A stretch of DNA of 64,000 nucleotides from Gossypium raimondii (lineage: Eukaryota; Streptophyta; Magnoliopsida; Malvales; Malvaceae). The notes under the pieces were generated by a model. That model had not been told where the DNA came from, made no database searches, and was given only the letters and a program-made list of their open reading frames with translations. Both the position numbers and the translations under genes were made by a program. Positions 39,301 to 53,129 of this stretch are shown one piece after another. The stretch lies in NCBI RefSeq assembly GCF_025698545.1, contig NC_068569.1, positions 7,936,001 through 8,000,000 on the forward strand, given 5' to 3'. Position 1 is the stretch's first letter; each line of letters begins with the position of its first letter.

Positions 39301-42300
39301 TCTCAAATGAACAGTTAGCAGACATGATATTCTCCTGACCTTCAGTAGAACCGATAGCTTCAGGTCTACTAAAGGGAAGCTCCCCCTCAGCCATGTTTAA
39401 CGTGGTTCCACCAGGAACTTCTTCAGATGAAGAGACAACCACCGATGGTAAATTCTCGTAACCTTCACCAGAACAGACAATCTCAGGTACTCTCAAATGA
39501 ACCTCGCCATCAAAATTGCTTAATACAGCTCCATCAGTAGTTTCTTCATATGAAAGTGCTTCTGTTGAGGCAAGGTTCTCCTGACCTTCACCGGAATTGA
39601 CAGCAACAATTTCTCTTAACGGAACTTGCACATCAGTTTCCCTTAAATTGGATTCCTCGGGAATTTCAGCAGATGGAGAAGCTTCTAATGAGACAAAGTT
39701 CTGTTGACCTTTACTAGAAATGATAGTTCCTGATTCTCTCAAGGGGGTCTCCCCATCAACCTTTCTTAATGAATTTATATCGAAATATTTTTGAGATGAT
39801 GGTGCCAGCAACGAGGCAAGGTTCTCCTGACCTTCCCAGAAACCAAGATTCTCAACTGATGCTACCTCAGAATTGTCCTTGAAGGGTCTAGCCTTGTTGA
39901 TGGGATCACCGTATGCCATAACTTCGTCATTCACAATGTGAACAATTTTCGATTGTCTTACCTCACTTCCAGAAGCAGAATGAATAATGCCTGCAGAACT
40001 CCTTTCTTCAGAAAGATTCGCCAGACTTACAGGTGGCTTCACTAACTCAACCCTAGCCCAGGACTTAACTGATTCTACCCAACGAGTCTTTCTTTCTAGA
40101 AAATTGCTTCTTGCTGCCACCTGCAGTGCCTCAAGATTCTTGAGATGTAGATCCATCTGCTGTTCGAGTTCATCAAACTTCCTTGCATATTCAGTGTCCA
40201 AATTATTGAGCTTATCAGTCCTCATTGAGACATTACTATGCAAACGGATAACCGCAGCTTCTGTCCTTTTCTTATTTTCCAGTTGTGCCTTTTCATATTC
40301 ATACTTCTGGTTAAATTGTTCCACTTCCTGCTTATGTTTCTCAATTAGTTTTCTCATCTGCTTATCACATTTTTTCTCAATTTCTTTTATGCTTTTCAGA
40401 AGATCTCTCTGTGCCAATCGAATTTCTGGGGCAAGTCTAGACTCTGAAATGGCCTGTATATCAGAACCTTCTCGAAAATCCGACAAATCTTCAGTCTCTG
40501 CTTTTATGTTATGCTGGTAAGAAGCTGCACTGGAATAATCTTTTCCAACAGATTTACCTGGTAATCCAGAAGCTTTAGGAGAGCTTAGGACCTTCAAATA
40601 CCCTGTACGGTATAGAAACATTCTCTTCAAACACCGCAACATTGAATAAACATAGTCAGCCTCTTCTTTCTTGCAAGTAAAACCTAGATGCTGCTTTGCA
40701 AGTGCAAGTGATTCTTTGTGATCAAGTTTCTGCTTCAACAAAGAAGCAGCACTCCAACACTGAATACACAGAGACCAGAAGTATGAGATGTTAAAAAAAC
40801 CAGAATACCATTAATGTATGCTTACATATAAACACCATGCAACAGAAAAGGTTTTAGAAATCTAGAATATATAATAGCATATTACACAAAAATGCAGCAG
40901 CGGTACATAATCCCAGTAGGCGCTCAATGTTCAATGAATATTTTTATGCATCAAAGTGAACTCATAGAGGGACATACATAAGCACATATAAATAATATAT
41001 TAATAAATAAATCCAGACAAGGTGGTTTATATCAAAGGATGATGGGAAGGGAAAAGAGTTACAGACATACCAGCTCATTTGATTATTTTTTAGACCAAAG
41101 AAATACACAACCTATGTAGTTCTTACCTCCCTCTCTCCCTCTCTTTCTCTCTCTCTATATATCAGTAATTCTCCTCAACTTAACTTTCACTTGCCTACAA
41201 ATGAAACACTTGATATAAATCTAAAATAGTTCTCAAGATTGAAGCTCAATGTATCAACTCATTCCAACAAAATTATATTCTGTCTTACTTTTTTTGAGTT
41301 GATCACTAGAATTCAATAGCAAAAACTTGGTAGAACATTTTGAGTGCTAGCTCTAATTAAGAAAACGACTTTCTCAAAGGTATGATAGAAGTTTCATCTA
41401 CTTTATTGTGTTAGCACCATTTCACACCAAGATTAAACAGCAATTTTTTTCACAGAATATTACAAAATAAAAACATTTTCACAGATTGACTACAACAATT
41501 ACAAACTCATCAATTAGGGATTCCACCAGGACAATCGCCACAAAATCGAAAACAGATTCAAACATATTACCAAAACAAGGAAAAATAGCTCAAATAAAAA
41601 TCTAGGCCTGAAAGATGCAAATTCTGAGTCCTAAGCAAGGGGTTCTGTATGTACAGCACTTGCAGTACAAAGACACAATTGCAAATTCTACAAAAGCTGT
41701 CAATGAGAAAGATGAGTGGACAAATTTGAGGTCAAATTGCATGAAACTTGTAGAAAAAGGTACAATTGCAAATTCTGTGGAAGCTTTCTATGAAAACTAT
41801 GAGTGAACATAGAAGTCAAAGTACATGAAACTTGAAGAAACAGACAAGCATAAATAAAAGCAAAACATGATCCTCTAGTGCATACAGGACTGCCTAAAAC
41901 ATTCAATCAAGCATATAAAAGACACCATTATCAACAATTGCAGTATGAATTTAAGAATACAAGAGAATAAGTCTCTAACCAGAGAAATTTGAAATGCCTG
42001 TAAAATGGTTGTTGGTTCCTTATTGACCAGATGATTATTCATAACATATTCAAGAAACCTTTCAACCATAGCCTTGACATCCTCCTGCAACACAAATAAA
42101 ATGTACCATAAAGCAGGCTGCTACAAATACTGCATTCACATAATAGTAAGGCATTGATGTAAAACCATGGCAGATAAAGAGAAGTGCAGGCCACTGTTAA
42201 AGAAAATACATATAAAATATCTATAATTACTAGCTCCTTGTATTAGAAAATAGACAAAGATCCTTTTTTTCACCATATCTCCATGGGAAATTGACAAACA

Positions 42301-45300
42301 GGGCAACTTATGCACAAAACATGAGGCTAAACTTTTCTGTATTGCAAAACCCCATTGAAGAACTTTTTCCATTTTTAGTCACATTAAGACAAATGAATGA
42401 ATTACTCAGCCAGGAATTTTTGGTAAGAAAATAATAGACAATAATAACTGCAGTTCAAGATAGAGAGTATTTATGAGGACTATATCTATAACCAGATTTT
42501 TGCTGCCTATTCTTGTTCTACTTTCGGTACTGAGAGGGAACTCGATCTCAGCAAAAACATATTCTGAAAACTCTAACCTCCTGCCAAAACCCTTTCCTTT
42601 GGTTTATTTTCATTCCAGTAAACAAAATAGGCTGACAAGGTAAAAAACTAACAGCAAGTTTCGAAACTATTTAAATTTAATCCTTCCAGTGGTAAATAAG
42701 GTACATACTGTGAGATGAAGGACTTCACAGAGTTTGGCTATTTGTGGCTTCAAAAGAACATGGAGATTCTTCTGTGAGTCACGCTGTTTTCTTCTCTCCC
42801 ATTCAACTATTTTTAGAGCTGGTATTTTTGAGACATTATTGTCTGGATGAAGTGAGTTAGAGGTTGCGTGAATTGTATCACTCCCAGAAGCTATTGATCT
42901 ACTCAAAGGAGTAAAATCATATGGTAGGGTTCCTGAGCTTCCTGCAAAAGTAAAAGAGAGAATTGGAAAGAGTATTTGTGAAGGAGAATTCTCTACTAGC
43001 AATACTGCACTTCATTGCATTTGCATTGCCCATTACCTTTCCTGTACCCAGCAGCCAATTTCCCCTCTTGCAACACAGCTTTTGGAGAGGGATGATCCTT
43101 GCCATCACTTACAACCTTCTTGCGCCTCTTTGCAACTTCAGCACTTTCAGCCTCAGGTTCTTTTTGCAAATCTTCAAAATAATGAACCCTTTTCCGATTC
43201 CTCTGAGATGAAGAAGTACAATACTTCCACCTTGGACTCTTTCCCTCTAAAAGCTTTGTCCAAAATGTGTGAGGTGGATCTTCATTCATCACTTGAATTT
43301 TCTGCACACCAAACAATGGCATTTCTGTCCTATACATTCCTTGATTTTGTTTGGCTTGTAAAATTAGGGACAACTTGCTTGCATCATCATCAATCCCAGC
43401 TTGGTGCAGTATGGTAAAAAATTCTTGAATCACATATTTTAAATGTGATTGCTCTGACAAGATACTTGCATCCGGTATTGTAATACCATGAAACTTATCC
43501 AACTGACTAAATAGGTATGAAGCCCCCCATTTAAGCAGCATATGACTACTACTGGGGGATATGTACTCTATGTTGCTATCAATTGTCTTATCTTGTTTTG
43601 AAAGCATCAAAAGTTTTTCCTCCACGGTAAATGATGAATATAAGCGAAATACCTTTATTTGTTCGAGCTGAGAATCAAGTGTTATTCTCTGCAGGGCTCT
43701 TAGATCATTCATTGGACTCCAGTCACTTCCAAATATTATGACAGTACCAACTGTAGATAACTTGATGCTGGAAAGACAAGCACGGGTTTCTAATAGAAAG
43801 ACAAATCTCTGCTTCTCATTATTGAATCTGTTCAAAGCAGATTGCTTCTTTGAAGGGGTGACACCACCATCAACACGTTCATAAGAATCTATACCAAATC
43901 TTTGACGCAGAAAGTCATCCAAAATATCTCCCATTAAATCCCTTCCAGAGCCTCCAATGTACTGTCAATCAAACAATCTACATGAGAAACATAAAATAGC
44001 CTAAATCTGTTCCTGCAAGAGAATTATTAAATTGTCCATATATATAGTTTGGCCAGCTGCAGTATCATCAGAAAATGCAGCTGAAAATACAACTATTCCA
44101 AGAGCTGTTATACTAGAATTTATCTAAGATCACTAAAAATATAACTTGTTCATTAAAATTCTCACAAAAATTGTCAATAAGTTTCTCATTGCAGCTTTGC
44201 TTTATTGTCAAATTGATCTCTTTGAACTTTATAGCCTCTAGAAGCTCATATTTAACTTCTGCAAAATCTAAAATTTCATGCTCAAGACCTTGTTGGCCAC
44301 TTCAGCTTCTTGGAGCAAGAAGCTGCTCCAAAAACAAGGTAAAAAGGTACGAAACTTCACATTATTTTTACAAGTTCGACAAGTATCAGATCCTTTTTTC
44401 CCTTTCTGCCACCTGCCAAATCTACAAAATAGTGTGGCAGATATAGAACTTGAACATATAGAACCCAGGGTATTTAAGTCATCTGCTTTTTGCAAACTCA
44501 TAAATGGTGATAAAGGTCCCGGTCAGAAATATTTACAAGCTTTCCGTGTACATTAATCACTTTATCATCATAAGCTATAGAATATCAATAATCTATCTAC
44601 AGCATACATAATATAACTAAATACAATTGGTACAAAACCAATTGTGATGAAAATGTACCTGGAAAAGAATAAGCACTTTTAACTCTCGTTTTTTGATCTC
44701 ACAAAGCATTGCATCAAGAAGTTGTAATTTGCCACTCGCTTTTATGCCAACATCCAAAAACTCAACCTCTCGGAGGCCTTTAGTAAGCAACAGTTGAAGG
44801 GATTGATCCACAGTATACGGATGATCACAACACTGTCAAGAATTACCATGGAAGGAAGATATCAACCCATAATATGACGTCAAAGTAGTAATTTCTATAC
44901 AACTTACTCATCCTCATTCTAAGGTATCATGAAAAAAGTTCAATGAAAAAATTATCTAATTCAACAGTACGATAAAAGACAAACCAAGTGGTATTTTATG
45001 CTTTTGGACATCCAAAATAAATAAAATAAGTTCAAACAACAGAATTCAAGTGGTAAGGCTGGGGTGAGTATTGGGTAAAGATCCTAGGTTTTAGCTGTCA
45101 CAAACCATGGCGGTCCAAAATATAAATAAATTGAATTGCATTTCGAGATTTTCCAAAAGCATCATCAGATTAATAACTCCAAATGGAAAACCTTAGTATA
45201 ACGCGTCCAAAATTTCCAAGATTATAGTTGGAACATAACCTAGTCCTAGTTTCCAAAGTCCATACAGCAGGCAAACACAAAATGTCAGGAACGCAACATG

Positions 45301-48300
45301 AATACTTTAATTAGATGACTTGATAGTTAAGGTATAAATTAAGAAAAAGAGCCCAAATCTCACAGAATCATGTGAATGAAGCAAAAAGTTAAGTAACAAA
45401 ACCTTTCGGTTGGAGATAAGAATGTTACGGAGAACTCCAACAGGATCACTCTTTGAAGGGGAACAAAGAGAGAGAGAATTTGAAAGTAGAGTAAAACAAT
45501 ACTTCTCTAGCTGCACATTGGATAAGAGTACAGGAACCCAGTACTCTAGAAACCTAGATGATTCTAGCTTGCGCTCATAAGCAACATATTTTGCCAATCT
45601 CTCCTTCAAAGTGTCAATATCATCACTTGAATCCGTTAGCAAGCTCTCACTACCATTTGAACCACTTTGAGAATCAAGCAAAGAAAAAAGATTAAGGTAC
45701 TCAGCCACATTATCCTGCAGAAACCATGTAGCATATATAAATCAACCTGCATAAGAATATAACAGCAACAATAAGCGAAAATGTAGAAATGTCAAACCTT
45801 CAGTTGACTGCTGATTATTAGAAGCCTCTTATTGGAAGTTAAAATCTTAATTTGTTCAAAACAAGAAGTAATTCTTGGACGTTGGCACTCATCCACTATT
45901 ATTGCCTCCCATCCTATACAAGAAAGCAAGTTGAAGTCCTGCAAAAGCACATTAAAATTAACAGCCAAAACCAAGTCGAACAAATAAAAATTGTAACAGA
46001 TTTTTTTCCCCTAATTGGTAATAGGAAAACTAAAATTCAAGTAAACCCATAACCTAAATAACCCATAACCTAAAACAAGATGCACAGGCAGTACAAACTC
46101 TCACACACAAGGATACATTGTTTGATCCTTGCAAAACTTGTCGAAGTTAAACACATGCAACAAACTTCAAAAACTTTATTTATCACAGAAGCAGGGATGT
46201 ACCTCACTGATAACTTCTGGTGAGGTTATAAGTACTTGAAACATTATACAACCTCCTTCATCATAAAACTCCAGATTCCTAATACTATCCCGAACTTCTT
46301 TACTGCCGCTGTAAACCACAATATCAGCAGATGGTGCTAAATGCAGGAACTCCTCATCCCATGAATATTGCGAAGCGGAGGTAGAGATAATGAGAAAAGG
46401 ACTTGAGATATCACATGGAAAAGCTAGAATGGAAGAAATAACATTTGATATTCTTTCCTGCAAAAATTAGGGATAATTCAGAACCACTAAAGATTTTACA
46501 ACCATCATGGATTTATACCAAAGAGATAATCAATATGAAGGTCTGAGCAACCATAGACATCAAATAGTTGATGTTTATTATCTTTAAAACCAATAAATAG
46601 TATTTTGAAGATAATGGGCATTATATGACTTGTGCATCAAGAAAAGCCTAATATAGAACATTATGTTGCTAACGTTTATATAAACGTGCAAACTTCTTAT
46701 AATAGACCATGATGATATATGAAAGCACTTATATGAACACATATACATGTATACTGTGTAACATTGATCTTGTGTGGTATTATATCTTTCTATTTCCAAG
46801 TTTGGGTACCTAAATATAACATATCAGATTATGACATGATAACCTAATAACTGCACATGCATACATGTATATGAATACATAAATGTAGCATTATAGGGTG
46901 CCTTTTTCATATTTTAATTGATATGCTACGTCAGAAATTTTATAAAGTTAATGAGCGAGTGCCTAGATAAGCAGAGACCATTTTTTGGCCGTATTACCAA
47001 GCACAAATAAGATTTTCAAGCAACATATTGATGGGTCCAGTTAACTATCACGATTTAACTCCAAATGCATAACCTTATTTACAGATGCACTACAAACCTA
47101 AATAATAATAATAAATAGTTTCAGACATACCTGGTCATCAAAAATAATTGCATTCTGGCCCCTACGCCAATAGTTGCATAGTTTGTTAACAGCATCAAGA
47201 TTAGCATCCAGTCCAGATGAAACTGCAGCTGGTAATTGAGAAATTTTTAGGGATGCAACTGCTCTTTCCTGCACATGTTCCTAGTTGGTTAGAAACAAAC
47301 TATTTAAATAAAAGTATGATATGTCTTTAGAGAGGACTACCACCATTGAGTTGCCTGCAACATACTTATTTCACTACAGAAAAAAATGGCGTGAATCCTA
47401 AGTTATTTGTTCCCTAGTTCAAGCATGCAAATAGTTAACAAATAGGTTATATCAATCTACCATGACAGATGACTCTTCAGTCTTCACTACAGTAATTTAC
47501 CAACTATATATGCAGGAATGAGTCTGGTAAAATTCAACATATTCCACATTTTTCTTAAGGCACCTTATCAAATTTAGAAGCTTTCTGGGCCTTCTTGCGA
47601 GTTTCATATTCTTGTATAAGGTTCTGACCTCCTGGACAACTGAAAAACGAAGCATTCTCGAACTCCCATGAAGCATGTTCATAACCAAGACCACACCATT
47701 TCACAAGCCATTCAACATGACAATTTAACTTATCACCATTGTGCTCTTTATTATGATGCTCATCACACTCCCTGGGAAACATCAACAATCTTTTCTGTAG
47801 CAAACGATGTGGAACCACCCACTGTTGCTTCCAAACAGAACCCTGAACAACATAGCCTATATGAATGACTAAGTGCATTTCAAGTAATCTTTTATGTAAT
47901 GATACTCTACCAAAGGAATATGACAGGTTGAAATAATCAAATTCAATAACTGCAAACCTGGTTTCTCTGGTTATATTTTGCAACGAGTGATGGAGCTTCA
48001 AGCAACACCTGATCCTCTGATAGCCAACGATTATGAACGTGAGCAAGACCTTCATATTTCACAAAATATTGCTTCTGTCTTTGCAATCCTATAACCCAAT
48101 ACCAAATGGAGGGAAATTATTATCAGCAATTACTCATTCATCCTACATGTTAGTAATACAAGGTATAGCAATCAAACAAATGAACTACATATAGCATGCT
48201 AAGAACTTTAATAATATAATTCACAAGAGCAGTCACTAAACAACTATGGCACAATTTATAGAAATATGTCAGCAAAGAAAAACAAGTCATGGAAATAAGC

Positions 48301-51300
48301 TGACTATTCATTGAGCCCATACCATCCTCCGAAGCCTCCAGTTCTCTAGAATCCCAAATTGCTTCTATTCCCTCCGAAACTGAATAAATCCCTGATTCTA
48401 ATTTTTTCCTCACACATGCTAGACAGTACCAAGCTCCAAGAGGAAACTCCTCAAGGGGAGGTTCAAGACACGAAAGATGGTAGCTTCTTTGGCACCCTTT
48501 TCCACAACAACATCTAAAATAGGATGGCAGAGTGTTAGATAACAAAATACATCTAAAATACTCACAAAGGGTGATCCAACATATGAAGACACACTGAAGA
48601 CAATAAAAAACCCGCAACTGTCTAATTTTAAACATAAAGTCGGTAGTGATAAATTTAATTAACAGTATGAATCCTCTATAGCAAGGATGGACAAGAAGAT
48701 ACATCAATAAGAGCAACTCAAAAGATTTAGAAGCATATCGAATCCAAATATGCTACAAATAAAAGCATCTAATACAGAACAAAACAACGCACTCTGCCAA
48801 TGATTGCTCATTAACATATTCACCCATCAACTATATAAAATTACAATATAGATAAAGCAATAGAAAAGAGTTACCCACAAGAGCTTTCCATCAAGTCTGC
48901 ATATGATGCAAGCATTTCGATCACGGCCTGTTTGAAGATCTGCAGAGGACATATGTTGCTGTATATAGTTACAGGGCTTTTCAACATATCCTGTGCTCAT
49001 ACCAACATCAAGTTTCTCTCTATCCTAATGCAATGCAGCAAGACAAAGGAAACAGTTATGACAAGGTCAATGGCAGCAAGTATAAACATTTAATATTAGA
49101 TAAAAACATAGTAAAAGTGGCAATAAAATTCATGAGACCTTAGTAGAAAACTAGATCCTTATTCCTTGGAGCAGAGATGGACAAGAAGCATGAGAGAGAG
49201 ATGTGGGTAGGGACGGGGGGAGAAGGGAGGCAGACTGGCAAATAAGGAGAATATGTCCAAAAGATCAGCCAAGAAAGTTTACAGTAAACCTTCCTATATC
49301 GATCATTTATAAGTTAATAATCAGATAGCTAGTTTCTACTTTCTTTAACTTCAATTATTAGACATCCAGCTTTACATTTATGAAAGATAAGACCAACTCA
49401 GATAACCATATATCCCACTTTAATCAATCAACCTGATAATTCTCTCCGTTTAAGTTAGCTTAGGTAACTCTCCAGCTGACAATATATCAATTAATCAATG
49501 GAAGAAGAAAAAAAGTGTGAACTTGGCTGTTATGTCATAATTGAGAATAAAAAAAAGACTGAAAACCCACTCAAGTACTCTCCAATCAAGACATTTTTGG
49601 AAAAGATATAGATGTCGTAAAGAAAAGTCAAGGCTCTCCCAATTAGTACAACCAAGACAATACTTATTTCAGTTATAAGCTTCCTTTTCTTTATATTTAG
49701 TACTAGCTAACTAGAAGAGTCAAATGTTAATCCTACTTGGTTTCTAATGCGCAAAGCCATCCTTAGCCTTACATACAAACATACATAAAAAGGAAAAGGA
49801 GTTTCTAAAACAGGTGTGTGAATCCAGACACTCAAAGACAAGAAAGGTCAGAGACAAAAACTAACCTTAATATTAGACGAGCAAATCTCCTGCTTTGTTG
49901 AATTGCAGTCAACCCTGCAAAACATGGAGATATATTTTTCTAATACTTTATGCGGCCAAATACTGGGATTATAAAGGCATTCCCCAAATGTTGGAAATGT
50001 AAGCTAAGTGCTCATAAAAAAGGCTTCAGCATTATTATGAGTTCTTTTATTTGTTAACAATAAGCATGGGCGCATTGAAAGAGACATTTAATTTACAACT
50101 GCAACTATTTGATAATCAAGTGACCAGGTATACTTTTTCCAAATTCAAAAAATTGAATTGCCAGTACCTCAATCCATGGATGATTGGTTGTAGGTGTGGT
50201 AAATTTTTTTTTTTTAATTAATTTGTCTAATTAGTTACAAGGAACATTACTAAATTAGCACTATAAGTCTAAAACAGAAGCAGGTACCATACAAATCATT
50301 CACTAGAAGTCATTAAAACTTCTCAAGGTGAGTCATGATATCCATTCAAATTCTAAGATCATTGCAAGATACAACAGAATCTGTTGTATCTACTCTCTTT
50401 TTTATCATGCAAGCATAGATACAGAACAAGAAATTTGTCCAGCTCTATCAAGCCCTTCAACTTCTGCTTTTGTTTTAAAGAAATCTCATCCTTAAAAAAA
50501 CCACAAAAACAAACTAACAAACGGAATAAATCCCAACCAATCGGAATCAAAATTCATCAAGCAGTCGAGCACTTTTATATTGGTGTTGATATGCACCAGT
50601 CACAAACACCAACAGCCCCTGAACTGAGCATTTATATGCATCATGTTCCTAACCCAATAATCCCCAGATCTTACAGATTAAACCTGGAAAAGTTCAAATT
50701 CCTTTCCCTCTCGCTTAGAAATAAGCATCCCCATAACCTTAAAATTAAGCTTATATGCTCCCAAATATGTATAGCAAAACATCCTATTTAGTATTTATCT
50801 CAAAGTTCAGAAATTTTAAGGCAGTTCTACCTCAAAGGTCCTCAACCAATGTATTAACCAAACTAGCATTCTCAGTCAACTAGAAAAATTCTAAAATGGC
50901 AGGACTCCCCCTGGAAAAGTTAAAAGAAATGCACAAAAGGCACCATTGGCAAAAAAGCACAAATCACTATACAAACTCAGCATCCATGCAGATCTTGGTT
51001 GTACTATTTTGCAATGATAAGATGATCTAAGAAAAGAAAAAGAAAAAGAAACGCATGACAATTTATGGCAGTTTCAGATATATGTAGGGGAGCAAATAAG
51101 TACATTTCAACTAATTTGGACAATTTTGTATCATATAGGTTGTATGTGATGTAGTTCTTCAGGAGGCACTTTATCAAAATTACTCATCTGGGTGATATTC
51201 TAATGATAACTTGCCAATCATCATCTAATCCAGGAAAATGATTTAAATTTAGTAGGGATATGGTTAGGAGATTCAACAAATCTCCAAACAACTGCAGAAG

Positions 51301-53129
51301 ATGGATGCTCAAAGCACTTAGAGATGTGTACAATTATGATATTTGTATAGGAATAACATAATTACTTACCAACGAAAGCTGTACCTACATATACAGTAAC
51401 CAATACCAAAAGCATGATGGAAGTAAAAAAAGAATTTACATGCGTGCATTGGCTAAACGGTATATGCATATGAATGACATCAAATCAAATTGAACTAGGA
51501 ATGTATTAGTGTCCAAACACACTAATATACAACAATAGCAAGCAAATTATCATTAATCATTTAAGTTTGATGAACTCAATGAAAAACATGTTGAATTATC
51601 ATAAAACTAATAATAAATCAGTACCTTTGCCTTTTAGAACTCATTCCACAAGTCTCACTGCAATCTTTTCTTTTGCAACTAGACGATTGTGAAGGTCCAG
51701 GAGCAGTGCAGGTGGCAATATTATTACTTGAGATTTTTGGAGAAGCAACAGAATCAATGTCCATATCATGACATTTGTTTTCAGAAGGCATGACCATCTC
51801 CACACTGATATCACAACCAAGGACCCCTCCTGGCATGATGGATTTTGCCAAATGAGGACTTTGCAGATTATCCTGGGCAGCCTTTTCAGCATTATCATTC
51901 ATTTCTTCTGCTATCAAACCATTCTTAGGAATTTGTAGATCACCCCCATTTGAAGAGATATCCTTGCAGCTATCCTTTTCGCTAGTGAGAAACAAGTTAT
52001 GCTCATTCTTTCCTTTAAGTGCTTCCTCCACAGGTTGACTTGTACTTGTCACCTCAGTCCTTTCATGACTTCTCTCAATGAATTCTTCTAAAAAGTCCTC
52101 CTCCCTCCTTCCACTATTAGTTCCATTCAGATCTTCGTTACGATCTACAAAAAGAAGCACAAACAACTAAGAATGATATATTTAATCAAGCAAAAACCAA
52201 GTAAAAAAGAACAAAACAGGAATATCTTAAATAAACATGCAAGCAACAGAAGAAAACTTCATTTACAGAGCAAATCACAAAAAGCACAGCGCATGGTCCC
52301 ATTTATATTACTCCTTTATAATAAAAAGAATGACAAAATGAATTCTGTTACCTGTTTCATCAACTTTCTTGGGTTGTTTCCTGAACAATGCTTTGTAGGC
52401 ACGAGCATCCATTCTTTTCTTCTGTTTCTCATTGGCTTGCTCAACTTCTCGCTCAATTTTGTTATCTTCTACAGTTCCTGGTAATTGTTTCACGCTCTTC
52501 TTTTTTTTCTCCTTCTTCCTTTTCGTATTCAACAGATCCAGGCTCTTATCAAACCTCTTTGAACCTGAAGAAGCAGATGAGGAGGGCATCTTAACCCTGT
52601 CAGATCTCCTCAAAGGACTCGCATTCTTCTTCTTCTTTTTCTTCTCAATTCGCTCAGATGTCCTTTTACCTGAAGGAGTCATTGAATTCAAATTTGCAGT
52701 CTGCTTCTCAAGACGTTCCGACTTCCGTGTACCAGAAGAACTTGGTGGAGTCATGTTTTTCTTAGATACGGTTTCCCTAGGTGACCTCCTAACACCAGAT
52801 GCTTCCGCTGTAGCAGCACCTGAATTCACTGACTTTTTACCTCTATTTTGACTTCCTTTTAAATCATTATCTCCATCATCCTTAGCTTTCCTACTAGAAG
52901 ATCTAGTACCATCTCCATCATCCTTAGTTTTCCTACTAGTTGATCTGGTACCATCTCCATCATTCTTAGCTTTCCTACTAGAGGATCTGGTACCACCTCC
53001 ATCATCCTCAGCTTTCCTACTAGACGATCTAATACCATCTCCGTCATCCTTAGCTTTCCTACCAGACGATCTAGTACCATCTCCATCATCCTTAGCTTTC
53101 CTACTAGACAGCCTAGTGCCATTCGCCAT
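36360..53129 (-). CDS. MOM1: MOM1-like transcriptional silencing protein (degenerate CHD3/SNF2 helicase)
   Basis: MOM1 (Morpheus' molecule 1) maintains silencing of transposons with little change in DNA methylation. Nineteen coding exons keep phase: 52352-53129, 51625-52144, 49866-49914, 48879-49024, 48323-48513, 47958-48088, 47564-47842, 47131-47268, 46203-46457, 45798-45938, 45403-45714, 44659-44832, 43037-43961, 42709-42941, 41980-42084, 38909-40759, 38039-38617, 37736-37961, 36360-37477. Total 8151 nt, 2716 aa, against about 2000 in Arabidopsis. Order: Lys-rich head with repeats (1-260); PHD finger, near 484-530 ([13 protein letters not shown]...[10 protein letters not shown]); chromodomain-like segments (562-698); decayed SNF2 ATPase half (699-876, no Walker A, DECQ for DEAH); SNF2 C-terminal half (about 980-1200, [16 protein letters not shown]); coiled coil near 1570-1690; Ser/Thr-rich tail with repeats. 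Residues 1425-1700 should include the CMM2 dimerisation region; I cannot place its edges. The leader is probably spliced, extending to about 53.7 kb. Confidence 0.92.
36790..37430 (-). repeat. 90-bp coding minisatellite in the MOM1-like gene (C-terminal)
   Basis: Seven direct copies of a 90-bp unit lie within the last exon. Each encodes 30 residues of the form [20 protein letters not shown] followed by [10 protein letters not shown]. The central copies differ by few bases, the outer copies by more. The unit length is a multiple of three, so copy-number change keeps the frame. Confidence 0.95.
39190..39870 (-). repeat. Diverged 40-45-residue repeats in the MOM1-like gene (central exon)
   Basis: Exon 16 holds about five to six imperfect copies of a 40-45-residue motif. 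Each has a core like [10 protein letters not shown], a Ser-rich stretch, an acidic GG-containing middle, and an LN..DGE.PL segment. They are much more diverged than the repeat arrays at either end of the protein, so this array is older or under less homogenisation. Confidence 0.75.
52860..53120 (-). repeat. 42-bp coding minisatellite in the MOM1-like gene (N-terminal)
   Basis: About six direct copies of a 42-bp unit directly follow the start codon. Each encodes a 14-residue motif, [14 protein letters not shown], giving regular clusters of basic then acidic residues. The frame is kept because the unit is a multiple of three. Confidence 0.95.

Noticed and set aside
39987..40520. 177-aa plus-strand frame opposite the coiled coil of the MOM1-like gene
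   Set aside because: It mirrors a Lys/Glu-rich coding exon, which commonly yields open Ser/Phe/Leu-rich antisense frames.
50384..50791. 135-aa plus-strand frame in an intron of the MOM1-like gene
   Set aside because: No recognisable motif or splice context; it is probably chance in intron sequence.
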